Shown: positions 1 through 8,020, numbered from the stretch's first letter. The stretch: DNA of 64,000 nucleotides from Adlercreutzia sp. ZJ304 (GCF_011039075.1 NZ_JAAKEG010000001.1:124001-188000), one strand, 5' to 3'. Numbers and translations are program-made. Notes: a model not told the origin generated them from the letters alone.

Positions 1-1037
1 CCAAGCACGATGCCGCCAATGGCTGCAGCTCCGATGCGATTCATCTTGGGGAACACCAGACGCGATAGCGAAGCAGCTGCGAATGGAACTGCCACAATTG
101 CCAGAACCACAAGCACAAGAAGCAATGCCAAAGCAATGGGGCTGGTAACGACGAAGCAAAGCAAGAGCACGAACAACAGTGGTGATACAAGAAGCGCAAT
201 CGCGCCGGTGGCGAATACGTGTCCTGCATGGTTGCGCGTCATGGCAGTTGCACCTTCGACAGGACGACGGAAAAGCCATGCCAGCACAATAGCAAACAGA
301 ATGGTTCCTACTAATCCTACGATTTTGAATAGCAGGTCTATGAATGTAGCGATTCCAAGCACTTCGCTTGCATCGACGGATGCGGCGGTGTCGGTTTCTT
401 TCTCGTATTCAAGAGTGCCTATTTGAGCTGATTCAGAAACGATAGGCTCTATGCCCGATTCCGCATGGAGCGTGCCTGTTATGACGGCATTCGGACCTAT
501 CTCTATAACATTGGCATATATCGAAGCGTCACCATTAATCGTTCCGTTTAGAACGACCTTACTGCCTGAAAAGAAGCCTGCTGCGGCGTTGCCCGCAAAA
601 GAGATCGCAGACCCCGCGCAGTACACTCCGCCTTCTGCCGCACAGTTAACAAAATCTATGTTTTGTCCGGCAACCGTGAAGTTGTTGTGGGTAGACACGT
701 TGGTGAATTTCAAGTTCATGCCAGCTGCACGAACGCTGCCGCCCGTTTTCGAGTCGGAAACACTTAGGTTCATGCCGGCAATAATGATATCTCCGCCAGT
801 TTCGGTGGAAGTAAGGTCAAGGTCTTTGCCCGCCCAGTAGAAATCACGATCAATCTTGTTTTCTGGTAGGGAAGCATAGCCATCAGTACTAACGAATGTG
901 TTCCCGGCACTATTCTTCATTTCATCAGGAGATACCGCCCATGCAGTTCCCGCAGTAGAGAATGCCAGCAGCATGGCAAAGATGACAGCCATCGCCGCAT
1001 TAGCGATTCCTCTGATTCTCAAACTGGTCTTTTCCAT
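1..1037 (-). CDS. Secreted bactofilin-like (polymer-forming) membrane protein, 3' end outside window
   Basis: Reading the minus strand from the ATG at 1037 gives an open frame of about 345 codons that runs off the window edge, so the C-terminus is missing. The N-terminus has a basic start, a hydrophobic core and an AWA-V cleavage-like site, so it is probably a signal peptide. Residues about 50-200 are short beta-strand-like repeats rich in Gly, Asn and Ile (for example GGDIIIAGMNL and NGTINGDASIYAN), the pattern of bactofilin/polymer-forming cytoskeletal domains. Several strongly hydrophobic segments follow from about residue 225. A Shine-Dalgarno (AGAAGGGA) lies 9 bases before the ATG. I infer an exported, membrane-anchored bactofilin-like protein; its role is unknown. 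The next gene is more than 190 bases away on the other strand. Confidence 0.7.
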   Translation of the reverse strand, partial: MEKTSLRIRGIANAAMAVIFAMLLAFSTAGTAWAVSPDEMKNSAGNTFVSTDGYASLPENKIDRDFYWAGKDLDLTSTETGGDIIIAGMNLSVSDSKTGGSVRAAGMNLKFTNVSTHNNFTVAGQNIDFVNCAAEGGVYCAGSAISFAGNAAAGFFSGSKVVLNGTINGDASIYANVIEIGPNAVITGTLHAESGIEPIVSESAQIGTLEYEKETDTAASVDASEVLGIATFIDLLFKIVGLVGTILFAIVLAWLFRRPVEGATAMTRNHAGHVFATGAIALLVSPLLFVLLLCFVVTSPIALALLLVLVVLAIVAVPFAAASLSRLVFPKMNRIGAAAIGGIVL

Positions 1038-1230
1038 TGTATGGTCCCTTCTTGTTATGTTAAGGCGCTCAATTTGCCTTATTACTTTGAGTATTATTGC
1101 ACTTTCGCCATGATGATGCAGAATGCCCATGCAGCACCTTTGTAAAAGGTCAGTGATAATTCACTAGAGTCTAAACACCTTTGCCACTTTATTCAAAAAT
1201 AAGTTGAAGTCGAGCATTAGGAACATGAAC

Positions 1231-1617
1231 ATGGTCATATTTGCGGTGATTCTTCCGCTAATTGTCCTTGTAATGTTACAAGAACCGATATGGAGATTAT
1301 TTTTTCTCTTGGATCGGTGTTTTACTTCTGCGAGCCCTCGAACGGTAAGGAATCGTCTATCAGAAGGTATGCGCAATGTACCTCAAGAAGTCGCTCATAA
1401 TCCTGTTTTGGGTAGCTATAGCGGCAGCTCTGACTCCACCACTAGCCAAAATGAAAGGGAGCTAGAGCCGCAATTAGCACAGACCTCTTTAGAGGGGTCT
1501 GTCGATATCATTTTGCCAGCTGAATACTGCATCCGGTAGAATGACCGTAAGGCTGCTGCCCTGATTGAGGAATTGCTTGATTTGAGTAACGGATGTTTCT
1601 TGGAAGAGTCGGATTAG
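1231..1617 (+). pseudogene. Small membrane protein ORF interrupted by an in-frame amber codon
   Basis: An ORF with a good ribosome site (TTAGGA, 9 bases before the ATG at 1231) encodes one hydrophobic helix (VIFAVILPLIVLVML) and then a polar tail, stopping at TAG 1537-1539. The same frame continues after that TAG for 25 more codons with protein-like composition (AALIEELLDLSNGCFLEESD) and stops at 1615-1617, just 9 bases before the next gene. The simplest reading is one gene of 128 codons broken by a single nonsense mutation. Its FLL-D/N-RCF motif recurs in a short frame at about 18478-18549. I do not recognise the family. The short form could still be translated. Confidence 0.35.
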
Positions 1618-1626
1618 GGGGTTGCT

Positions 1627-2208
1627 ATGTTGATGAGAGTGGTTCTTGTTTGTGGACCTTCTGGTTCGGGAAAATCCACCTACATTGCCGAAAACCTGTA
1701 CAGGGATGCGGTGGACGTTATTGATTTGTATCAGTTTCAGGAGATGAAGTCTTACCCCTCTGGTATTCATGGTGTTCTGATGGTTAGGCTGTCGTATGCT
1801 TTTCTGGAGGATGCGGTTGTTGCCGCTGTTCAGAAGCACATTCTGCTGGAAACGGAGAAGCGTCGTCAGCGTGCGCAGCAAGGCGGGGCTATCTCATCTC
1901 TTCCGGGAGGACTGGTCGTTATAGAGGGTACTTACGTCAAGGCTCGCCGCCGCGCCGACCTCATTCAGGATGTGAAGACGGTGTTTGATGGATACGAGGA
2001 CTGCGCGTTCGAGTGCGTTTGTGTCATTAATTCTCGCGGAAACAAGTTCATGCGTGCGGACTTTGAGATTCCTACCGTCGAAGAGGGGTTCGATAAAGTG
2101 ACCGTTGTTGAGGATTTCGAGACTGAGACTCCTATTCCTGATTTACAGCAAATCGTGGATGCGCAGAAATCTATCGATAGGATTAAGGACGGATGCTTTT
2201 TTGAGTAG
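1627..2208 (+). CDS. P-loop NTPase / kinase-like protein
   Basis: The 193-residue protein opens with a strand and a textbook Walker A, GPSGSGKST, at residues 10-18. A second acidic strand (LVVIEGTY, about residues 98-105) could supply the Walker B-like acid. Size and layout match small AAA_33/zeta-toxin-like or polynucleotide-kinase-like P-loop kinases, which phosphorylate nucleic acids or small molecules. ATG codons at 1627 and 1633 are both possible; AGGGGG sits just upstream. It follows the broken membrane ORF by 9 bases and may once have formed an operon with it. The nucleotide-binding fold is clear, the substrate is not. Confidence 0.65.
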   Translation: MLMRVVLVCGPSGSGKSTYIAENLYRDAVDVIDLYQFQEMKSYPSGIHGVLMVRLSYAFLEDAVVAAVQKHILLETEKRRQRAQQGGAISSLPGGLVVIEGTYVKARRRADLIQDVKTVFDGYEDCAFECVCVINSRGNKFMRADFEIPTVEEGFDKVTVVEDFETETPIPDLQQIVDAQKSIDRIKDGCFFE

Positions 2209-2228
2209 TCCAAAGAAAGACCAAAAGT

Positions 2229-2324
2229 GGAACAGGAAGTGAGAAGACGATTACTTCAATTGGACTAGATGTACACGCACGCTCTATTACTGCGGTGGCT
2301 CTCGACTCGCCTCTTCTTGATTAG
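2229..2324 (+). mobile_element. IS110-family transposase N-terminal remnant
   Basis: Thirty-one open codons read TITSIGLDVHARSITAVALD followed by a stop. The IGLDVHARSI segment is the N-terminal strand of the DEDD domain of IS110/IS116/IS902 transposases, with the first catalytic Asp. No start codon is present in this frame and nothing of the remaining 300 or so residues follows. A 9-bp inverted repeat (CTTACGCCT/AGGCGTAAG) lies just downstream, at about 2328-2376. This is a scrap of an insertion sequence, not a gene. Confidence 0.7.
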
Positions 2325-2457
2325 GACTTACGCCTTCTTTGATTCCGATCACATGCACAAAACCCTCGAAGAGAAGAGGCGTAAGGTGCCTGCGATTTTG
2401 TAGAGAAAGCCAAGACGGTTCCGTCAGCCTCTATTGGGCGGGGCAATAAAAATCTCC

Positions 2458-2488
2458 TTGACTCTCCCGTTGCGGGAGGGACGAAGAT
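2458..2488 (+). promoter_or_regulatory. MerR-type promoter/operator of the merR-gyrI gene
   Basis: A -35 box TTGACT (2458-2463) and a -10-like GAAGAT (2483-2488) are 19 bases apart, the overlong spacer typical of MerR-activated promoters. The spacer contains the dyad CTCCCG-TTG-CGGGAG. The same arrangement with almost the same sequence precedes the MFS gene at 6464, which supports a functional operator. Confidence 0.7.
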
Positions 2489-2515
2489 GGTGCCAACGCG
2501 AGAGAAAGGCAAGGT

Positions 2516-3337
2516 ATGTTTCGCATCGGCGAGTTTTCGAAAATGGCCATGACCACGGTGAAGACGCTGCGCTACTACGACGAGGTGGGGCTTTTGAAGC
2601 CGCGCGCGGTAGACCGGTTCACGGGCTACCGGCTCTACGACGCGGCGCAACTTGTGGATCTGCATCGCATCCAATCGCTTCGTCAGGCAGGACTTTCCAT
2701 CGATCAGATCGCCCGCATCGTATCCGGAGGCGATGCGGAAGAGATACTGCAACAGCATTCCGCGGAGCTTGAGCAGGAAATAACCGAGCGGCAGACCATG
2801 CTCTCTCGCGTTCAATTCATTCTGAAAGAGAGCAAGGAGGGCACCATGCCATACACAACAACGGTAAAGCACATCCCTGAGCAGATCATCTACTGCAAGG
2901 AATATACGATGCGCACGTTTGCGGACTACTTCAAGGAGATGCCGGCGCTAGGCGAGAAGCTGCGCGCGAAGTATCCCGAGCTCAAGTGTGCTACGCCCAA
3001 GTACTGCTACACGGTGAACCTTGACCGCGAATGGCGCGAGACGGATAACCACATCCTCTACTGCGAAGCCGTGACCGAGCTGAAGGACGACTTCGACGGG
3101 ATCCGCTTTATGGTGGCGCCCGCGCTCGACGTGGCGTCGGTGATGCACCAAGGGCCTTACGAGGACATGGGACCTGCGTTTGCCCACGCACTCGAATGGG
3201 TCGAGCAGAACGGATACGAAGTCGCCGGCGATCCCCGCACGAGCTACATCGATGGCATCTGGAACAAGGACGACATATCCGAGTGGCTGACCGAAGTGCA
3301 GATTCCCATCCGCCGTGTCTCAGCATCCCATGTGTAG
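2516..3337 (+). CDS. MerR-family regulator with GyrI-like effector domain
   Basis: The 273-residue protein starts with the MerR winged-helix signature (RIGEFSKMAMTTVKTLRYYD, then a GLLKPRAVDRFTGYRLYD wing), followed by a dimerising coiled coil at about residues 75-115. Residues about 120-270 form a GyrI/AraC-effector-type small-molecule-binding domain (SHS2 fold). BmrR-type regulators with this layout bind hydrophobic cations and activate a drug exporter by untwisting a 19-bp spacer. Such a promoter precedes this gene and also the MFS gene at 6522. By eye the gene is more GC-rich than its flanks, which hints at horizontal gain. The ligand is unknown. Confidence 0.9.
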   Translation: MFRIGEFSKMAMTTVKTLRYYDEVGLLKPRAVDRFTGYRLYDAAQLVDLHRIQSLRQAGLSIDQIARIVSGGDAEEILQQHSAELEQEITERQTMLSRVQFILKESKEGTMPYTTTVKHIPEQIIYCKEYTMRTFADYFKEMPALGEKLRAKYPELKCATPKYCYTVNLDREWRETDNHILYCEAVTELKDDFDGIRFMVAPALDVASVMHQGPYEDMGPAFAHALEWVEQNGYEVAGDPRTSYIDGIWNKDDISEWLTEVQIPIRRVSASHV

Positions 3338-3484
3338 GGAGAGTTGTTCTACACTTGGGCGGTAGTTTTCAAGTGTTCTATTATTGATTACGAGAAAACA
3401 GTTATTTCTTAGTGCTATCCTTTATGCAAAATTGTCAGTGAGCTGTAGCAAGATAAGGAGTGCAAGAAGAGTAAGGCTCTTTGC

Positions 3485-4723
3485 ATGCAAGCAAAGAGCC
3501 AGTTTAAGGCAATGCCGGGAGAATATCACATAGAGATTCTTGCTCCCGGCAGCGAACAAAGCGGCGAGGGGACGGAGCATAGAGCAGACGTGCACTTTCT
3601 TCATCCGCGCGTAGGTTGGATAGACGCTGCTCGTGGTGTTGCCATGCTTGCCATTATCGTCGGTCACTTCTCGGCGTTCTTTTACGACAGTGTCGGCGCT
3701 GCCCGTCTCCTATTCGATCTCACGGACTCTTTCCACGTTCCCTTGTTCTTTATTCTAACCGGCCTCACCATGAGAACAGGCTGGATGGGCGCTCGAAAGT
3801 GCACGCGTCTTGCTCTTTCCTGCTTCGTCCCGTACATTGTAGCGGGTATCGTTTGCATCACCATGTGCTGTGTGTTCTGCAACGGATTCAATCTATACGG
3901 CAGGCTCTTCGGTTTCTTCTACGGTGCAGGCGCTTTCCGCGACTCGATACTGTGGGCAGATCCTGCGAACGTGGATGCGATAGGGCTTCTGTGGTTCCTC
4001 CCTGCCTTCTTTATCGGCAAGGTCTTCGCGAGCGCGTTGTCGGCGTTTCATCCCATAATAAGGGCATTTGTTGCTTGTCTGTTGTTCTTCGTGGGTGCTT
4101 CGACTTCCGCGTATCTGCTCCTTCCCTTCGGTATTCAGCAGGGAATGTGCGCATGCTGGTTCGTCACATGCGGGATGCTGGTATCGGAGTCAGGGCTTTT
4201 GGCGAAGGGTCCGCAAGAACAGAACCCGCTGTATTTTGTTTTGCGCGTTGTAGTCATCGCTTGCGGTGTCGCATATGCCGGTGCCTTATGCTTTGCCCTT
4301 TTGGAAGAGCCGATGTATTGCAACTCCGACTACCATAACGGCATCGTCGATATGTTTGGGAGCGCTTGCTGCGCCATCGCCGTCATGTCCACCGTCAAGG
4401 TCTTTTATCGACATCTGTCTTCCTTGTATGTACCTCTCTCTTGGGTAGGGCGCAACTCCATGGCTGTGTTCATAGCCCATGCGATAACTCTTGCTTGCGG
4501 GGACGATACAAAGTGGTGGTTGCACGGCATAGTGGCGAGTGGCGCCGACGCCCTTGCATGCTATGTCACCTTCATGGCACTGGATATAGTCATATGTCTT
4601 ATGTTCGCATTTGCTGCGTCAAGGATAGGGTGGCTACACTGTATCGTCTACGGCAATCTGCCGCTTTCGTTTCTATCCTCTCCCAACAAGACAAGTAGGC
4701 AAGATACGGCGACAGGAGCCTAG
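3485..4723 (+). CDS. Acyltransferase family 3 / fucose 4-O-acetylase-like membrane protein
   Basis: The 412-residue protein has about ten hydrophobic segments and the family opening R(V)GWIDAARGVAMLAIIVGHFS, with the Asp/Arg and active-site-like His at about residues 47-62. It also carries SFHVPLFFILTGL, the usual second conserved block of COG3594/OafA-type O-acyltransferases. These integral membrane enzymes transfer acetyl or other acyl groups to surface sugars. About 40 non-conserved residues precede the first block, so the true start may lie downstream of 3485. No glycan genes adjoin it, so the acceptor cannot be guessed. Confidence 0.8.
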   Translation: MQAKSQFKAMPGEYHIEILAPGSEQSGEGTEHRADVHFLHPRVGWIDAARGVAMLAIIVGHFSAFFYDSVGAARLLFDLTDSFHVPLFFILTGLTMRTGWMGARKCTRLALSCFVPYIVAGIVCITMCCVFCNGFNLYGRLFGFFYGAGAFRDSILWADPANVDAIGLLWFLPAFFIGKVFASALSAFHPIIRAFVACLLFFVGASTSAYLLLPFGIQQGMCACWFVTCGMLVSESGLLAKGPQEQNPLYFVLRVVVIACGVAYAGALCFALLEEPMYCNSDYHNGIVDMFGSACCAIAVMSTVKVFYRHLSSLYVPLSWVGRNSMAVFIAHAITLACGDDTKWWLHGIVASGADALACYVTFMALDIVICLMFAFAASRIGWLHCIVYGNLPLSFLSSPNKTSRQDTATGA

Positions 4724-4730
4724 TGCCGCT

Positions 4731-4901
4731 GTGAGTATCTCATTTGACCACTTCTACGTCTCCGTTTCTGCGGTGCTACGTTCGTTCTACAGAAACAAGG
4801 TCGTGCTTTGGATGATGGCAAGCGCATTGTTTACCCTTCCGCTTTCGTGGAACGACTGGATGCCGATATTGCTGCTCGATCCGCTTCCGCTGCCTTCCTA
4901 G
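4731..4901 (+). CDS. Possible small membrane peptide (56 aa)
   Basis: A GTG-started frame begins 7 bases after the acyltransferase stop, with an AGGAG-like site inside the preceding gene. It encodes a hydrophobic peptide (segment KVVLWMMASALFTLPLS). It is too short for any family I recognise and could be the 5' remnant of a longer membrane protein. Close spacing to the acyltransferase is the main support. Confidence 0.3.
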   Translation: MSISFDHFYVSVSAVLRSFYRNKVVLWMMASALFTLPLSWNDWMPILLLDPLPLPS

Positions 4902-4977
4902 GGTTTCGCCGGTGAGAAACCAAGTTTTTGTATCTATCAACTGCCTAGTGCGATGGGTTCCCGGTTAGTTCTACGCT

Positions 4978-5547
4978 TCATAGAATCCCAGTAGCCATCA
5001 TGGTAGAAACAATTTCTGCCGCTTCATACTCATTGGCATTCTCGTCCATCCCCTGTACAGGAACCCAAATGCCGCATTCGTAATCTGGAGACTGAGGGTT
5101 GCCGGTAGAGTAGACCTCTAGCGTTGCGGTACCATTCGCCCGATACCTCTGGCCGTCGTTCGGGAACCAGTCCTTCCATACTGCAGTGTTCAGGGTCTGC
5201 AACGAATCGGGCATCGACCCCTTTGCCGTGAACACAGCCCAGTCACTTGCGGGGAAGGAGTACAATTCCAATCCTTGCGGCACATCGCCGTCCTGATACA
5301 TTCCAGCAATCCAGTACTCGAATCCGTTCTTGGATTCTGCGCAGATAGCAAACATGCCGATCCCATTTTCTAGGATTGCTTTTTCGACCTCTGTCTCAGG
5401 CTTCATGGTCTGCCAAAGCCTTGCGTACTTTACAGCGTACTCCTTATTCCAGAACTCTGGACACTTCCGATAGCCTTCCTCCGGGCGAATCTCCGTATGG
5501 TACCCGATAAAGGTCATTGACGGTTTCGCTTCATAACTGACATTCAT
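4978..5547 (-). CDS. Stand-alone GyrI-like / AraC effector-binding domain protein
   Basis: A 189-residue protein with the GyrI-like (SHS2) pattern: an N-terminal strand KPSMTFIGYHTEI, a central EYWIAGMY strand, FPASDWAVFTAKG before the second helix, and a C-terminal YECGIWVPV strand. It has no DNA-binding domain. Relatives bind small hydrophobic ligands or modulate gyrase. I chose the ATG at 5547 because AAAGGA precedes it at good spacing; an upstream extension to 5601 lacks such a site. It lies 75 bases downstream of the tetR gene on the same strand and may be co-transcribed. It probably belongs to the drug-sensing group with the MerR, TetR and MFS genes. Confidence 0.75.
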   Translation of the reverse strand: MNVSYEAKPSMTFIGYHTEIRPEEGYRKCPEFWNKEYAVKYARLWQTMKPETEVEKAILENGIGMFAICAESKNGFEYWIAGMYQDGDVPQGLELYSFPASDWAVFTAKGSMPDSLQTLNTAVWKDWFPNDGQRYRANGTATLEVYSTGNPQSPDYECGIWVPVQGMDENANEYEAAEIVSTMMATGIL

Positions 5548-5622
5548 AGTACGATTTCCTTTCTTTTTGCTCGGCGAGAACTCCGACTCCAGATCGCACA
5601 CCTTGCTAAAGCCCAGCTTCGC

Positions 5623-6222
5623 TCATTTCCCTTGCTCCTTCGCCGCCTCGGCAAAATGGGTTATGAACGCATGGATGCGTTCTGTAATCTGGCGCTCCTT
5701 TTCTGGATGGCGATCGCACTCCATGATGAGCGCTGATACGGGTGCGGTGTACGCGAGGGCGAGAAGCTGCGGGTCGCAGCGCTTCAGCAGACCCTTGTCC
5801 ATCATGCCTGCGAAAACGTGCGTGAAGATGCGCTCAAGTCTTTTTAGGAAGTGCTCGGAGGCAAGTGCCTTTGCACGTTCGTCACGGTGCTGCTCGGCAA
5901 GTAAGAGCCTGCGCGTGAGCACGATTTTCTCGTCGTGGATGGTGAAGCCGACCATCTGTATCGACATCTCGACGAGCTCGTCGCACGAGCTTGGAATAGG
6001 AGGCAGGTTGTCTTCGGAGCCAAAGCTTTGGGAATAGTGGGCTTCGAGCGCTTCGAGCATGGAGATCCAAATGTCCTCCTTGCTGGCGTAATGCTTGTAG
6101 AGGGCCGATTTGCCAAGCCCGAGCGCCTGCGCAAGCTCGCGCATGTTCGTGCCCTCGTAGCCGCGTTGCGCGAACATGAAGAGTGCTTCGTCGAGTATCC
6201 GTTGCTTTGTATCTTTGGTCAT
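5623..6222 (-). CDS. TetR/AcrR-family transcriptional repressor
   Basis: The 199-residue protein has the TetR helix-turn-helix at residues about 5-50 (KQRILDEALFMFAQRGYEG...MRELAQALGLGKSALYKHY), followed by an all-helical ligand domain. The ATG at 6222 has GAGGAAAG just upstream, so the longer frame to 6303 is rejected. A perfect-type palindrome, AGTGAACG-AG-CGGTCACT, lies at 6272-6289, about 50 bases upstream in the space shared with the divergent MFS gene. I infer autorepression and probably control of that exporter. The ligand is unknown. Confidence 0.88.
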   Translation of the reverse strand: MTKDTKQRILDEALFMFAQRGYEGTNMRELAQALGLGKSALYKHYASKEDIWISMLEALEAHYSQSFGSEDNLPPIPSSCDELVEMSIQMVGFTIHDEKIVLTRRLLLAEQHRDERAKALASEHFLKRLERIFTHVFAGMMDKGLLKRCDPQLLALAYTAPVSALIMECDRHPEKERQITERIHAFITHFAEAAKEQGK

Positions 6223-6271
6223 TGTACTTTCCTCGTAAAATCTTGGCGAACGAAGGGTCGTTTTCGTGTAT

Positions 6272-6289
6272 AGTGAACGAGCGGTCACT
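6272..6289. promoter_or_regulatory. Putative TetR operator
   Basis: AGTGAACGAGCGGTCACT is an 18-bp near-perfect dyad (half-sites AGTGAACG and AGTGACCG). It lies upstream of tetR in the divergent intergenic region, where a TetR autoregulatory site is expected. Confidence 0.6.
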
Positions 6290-6376
6290 TTTTGTTCTGT
6301 CAACTGTATCAGATTGTGGATTGGATTGGCAATACGAACGAAGCGACAACATGAACGAAGAGAAACCGAACGAACC

Positions 6377-6458
6377 CATTGGGGACGTACTTATTGTGAA
6401 CCCGTTAGGGACGTGTCTATTGGGCTGTGCCGAGAAGGCAATGACCTCGTCCCCAATG
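6377..6458. repeat. REP-like inverted repeat
   Basis: CATTGGGGACG (6377-6387) and CGTCCCCAATG (6448-6458) are perfect 11-bp inverted arms. Between them is a degenerate second copy of the left arm (CCGTTAGGGACG). The GGGGAC-type arms resemble palindromic units mobilised by REP-associated (IS200-like) transposases, but no such transposase is in the window. The RNA could also fold as a hairpin ahead of the MFS promoter. Confidence 0.45.
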
Positions 6459-6463
6459 AGTTG

Positions 6464-6494
6464 TTGACTCTCCCGTTGCGGTAGGGGTGAGACT
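6464..6494 (+). promoter_or_regulatory. MerR-type promoter/operator of the MFS exporter gene
   Basis: TTGACT (6464-6469), a 19-base spacer with the dyad CTCCCG-TTG-CGGTAG, and GAGACT (6489-6494) match the promoter at 2458-2488. Similarity continues through the leader (CGCGAGAGAAAGG) to the start codon. The exporter is therefore very probably a target of the MerR/GyrI protein. Confidence 0.72.
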
Positions 6495-6521
6495 GGCGAC
6501 ATCGCGAGAGAAAGGAGAGGA

Positions 6522-7820
6522 ATGTTTCAGTCCACAAAACAAACTGCACAAACAGCAAACCTCACGGCAGGTGGGCACGCGCTGCCCGCTGATTGGCTCG
6601 GACGCATCGTTCTCATCTGGAGCGGGTACGCCGTCTCAATGTTTGCGGGCAACGCTGCTAGCTATGCTGGCATCTGGTACGCGACCGAGACGACGGGCTC
6701 TCCTTTGAGTCTCGCGTTCCTCTACGTGCTGGCGTTTCTGCCCATGGGGCTGCTTTCGCCGTTTGGGGGTGTTGTGGCTGACAAACTAAATCGCAAGGTC
6801 ATCATCGTGGTCTGCGATGCGCTTATGGCACTGACCAGCCTAGCGTTAGCTGCATGGACCTTCATCGCCGGTCCGAGTTTCGCTGCGGTCGCGCTGTACT
6901 GTGCCGCGTTCGGTTTCGTATCGGGATTCCGCACGCCGGCTTATAACGCAACCATGCCTCTGCTTGTACCCGAACGTCACCTCGTGCGCATCAACAGCAT
7001 AGATACGCTGCTCGGCAGCATCTCAATGATTGCGGGTCCGGCGCTCGGCATCCTGCTGTACACGAGCTTCGGTCTTCAATACGTGCTCATCCTCGGCGGC
7101 TTCGGCGCTGCGGCCGCCGACGTCACGATGTTGCTTGCGGTGATTCCGCGCGACCACGGTGCGCATGAACAAGCGGGAGCGTGGGCAAGCCTCAAAGAGG
7201 GTGCATCCACCTTGGCGAGTCAGCGCGGTTTGCTCGTGTTGACCATCGGCGTGTCGCTTGGCATGCTGGCGTATGGGCCAATCGATTCACTGATGCCCCT
7301 CATGGTATACGACCATTTTGGAGGAGACGGGTTTGCGGCATCGCTCGTCGCCGCAGTCATGGGTGCAGGCTTGCTTGTCGGCTCGGTAATCCTCATGGCT
7401 GTAAACCCGCGCAGGAAGCTCGCACGTATAATCGTTGTATCTGCGTTCGTGGTCGGGACGGGCGCTTTGATAGCGGGCCTCGTTCCCAAGGGTGGCTATT
7501 GGGCGTTCGTGGTGTGTATCGGCGTGTTGGCCATCGCTTGCGCGTGGTTCAATGCACCCCTCATGACGCTTCTGCAGAAGAACATACCCGACGAAAAGCT
7601 CGGTCGCGTGATGGGGCTCTTCACGGCCATGAACGGGCTAGCCATTCCCGCAGGCACGGCGCTCGGAGGTCTTATCGCCGAAGTTACAGGTACGCCACTT
7701 TTCTTCCAAATTGATGGTGTCTTCATTCTTCTGCTGGCAGTTTCGATTGCCATTTCGAAGAGCGTGCGGAAACTTGATGCCGCTTCTTCCGATCATCCTA
7801 CAGTTGAGCAGACATTGTAA
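6522..7820 (+). CDS. MFS drug exporter
   Basis: The 432-residue protein has about twelve hydrophobic segments, beginning near residue 28. The major-facilitator loop 2-3 motif is present as GGVVADKLNRKVIIV, and a related loop (QKNIPDEKLGRVMGLF) marks the second half. The closest architecture is the macrolide/multidrug Mef-like DHA3 branch, which exports drugs by proton antiport in the cell membrane. A duplicated MerR promoter precedes it and the TetR palindrome lies 230 bases upstream, so two regulators probably converge on it. The substrate is not readable from sequence. Confidence 0.87.
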   Translation: MFQSTKQTAQTANLTAGGHALPADWLGRIVLIWSGYAVSMFAGNAASYAGIWYATETTGSPLSLAFLYVLAFLPMGLLSPFGGVVADKLNRKVIIVVCDALMALTSLALAAWTFIAGPSFAAVALYCAAFGFVSGFRTPAYNATMPLLVPERHLVRINSIDTLLGSISMIAGPALGILLYTSFGLQYVLILGGFGAAAADVTMLLAVIPRDHGAHEQAGAWASLKEGASTLASQRGLLVLTIGVSLGMLAYGPIDSLMPLMVYDHFGGDGFAASLVAAVMGAGLLVGSVILMAVNPRRKLARIIVVSAFVVGTGALIAGLVPKGGYWAFVVCIGVLAIACAWFNAPLMTLLQKNIPDEKLGRVMGLFTAMNGLAIPAGTALGGLIAEVTGTPLFFQIDGVFILLLAVSIAISKSVRKLDAASSDHPTVEQTL

Positions 7821-7861
7821 CTCCTTTAGCATGAACTCGGCGAAGGTCAAAGGGTACTATT

Positions 7862-8020
7862 ATGGTCGGAGGGATTTGGTTCCGCTGGCTCCACGGGCAT
7901 GAAGCATATGAGCGAGTATCTGTTGAGCACACCGAAACGGGAGTGACGGATACATATACCGATGATCATTATCGAATATTTACTCGATTGAATAAGAGCG
8001 GGGTGACGGGGAATGTATGA
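7862..8020 (+). CDS. Unassigned small protein (52 aa), overlapping the SUKH gene
   Basis: A short frame rich in aromatic and polar residues (GGIWFRWLHGHEAYERV, later GVTDTYTDDHYRIFTRL) ends 8 bases inside the next gene. The composition is protein-like and not hydrophobic. Because it directly precedes a SUKH-type immunity protein, it may be the last piece of a secreted toxin gene or a separate small partner. I do not recognise a family. Confidence 0.45.
   Translation: MVGGIWFRWLHGHEAYERVSVEHTETGVTDTYTDDHYRIFTRLNKSGVTGNV

Noticed and set aside
10-426. Plus-strand ORF rich in Ala, Ser, Arg and Thr
   Set aside because: It is the antisense of the bactofilin-like gene; the minus-strand frame has a signal peptide, a ribosome site and family-like repeats.
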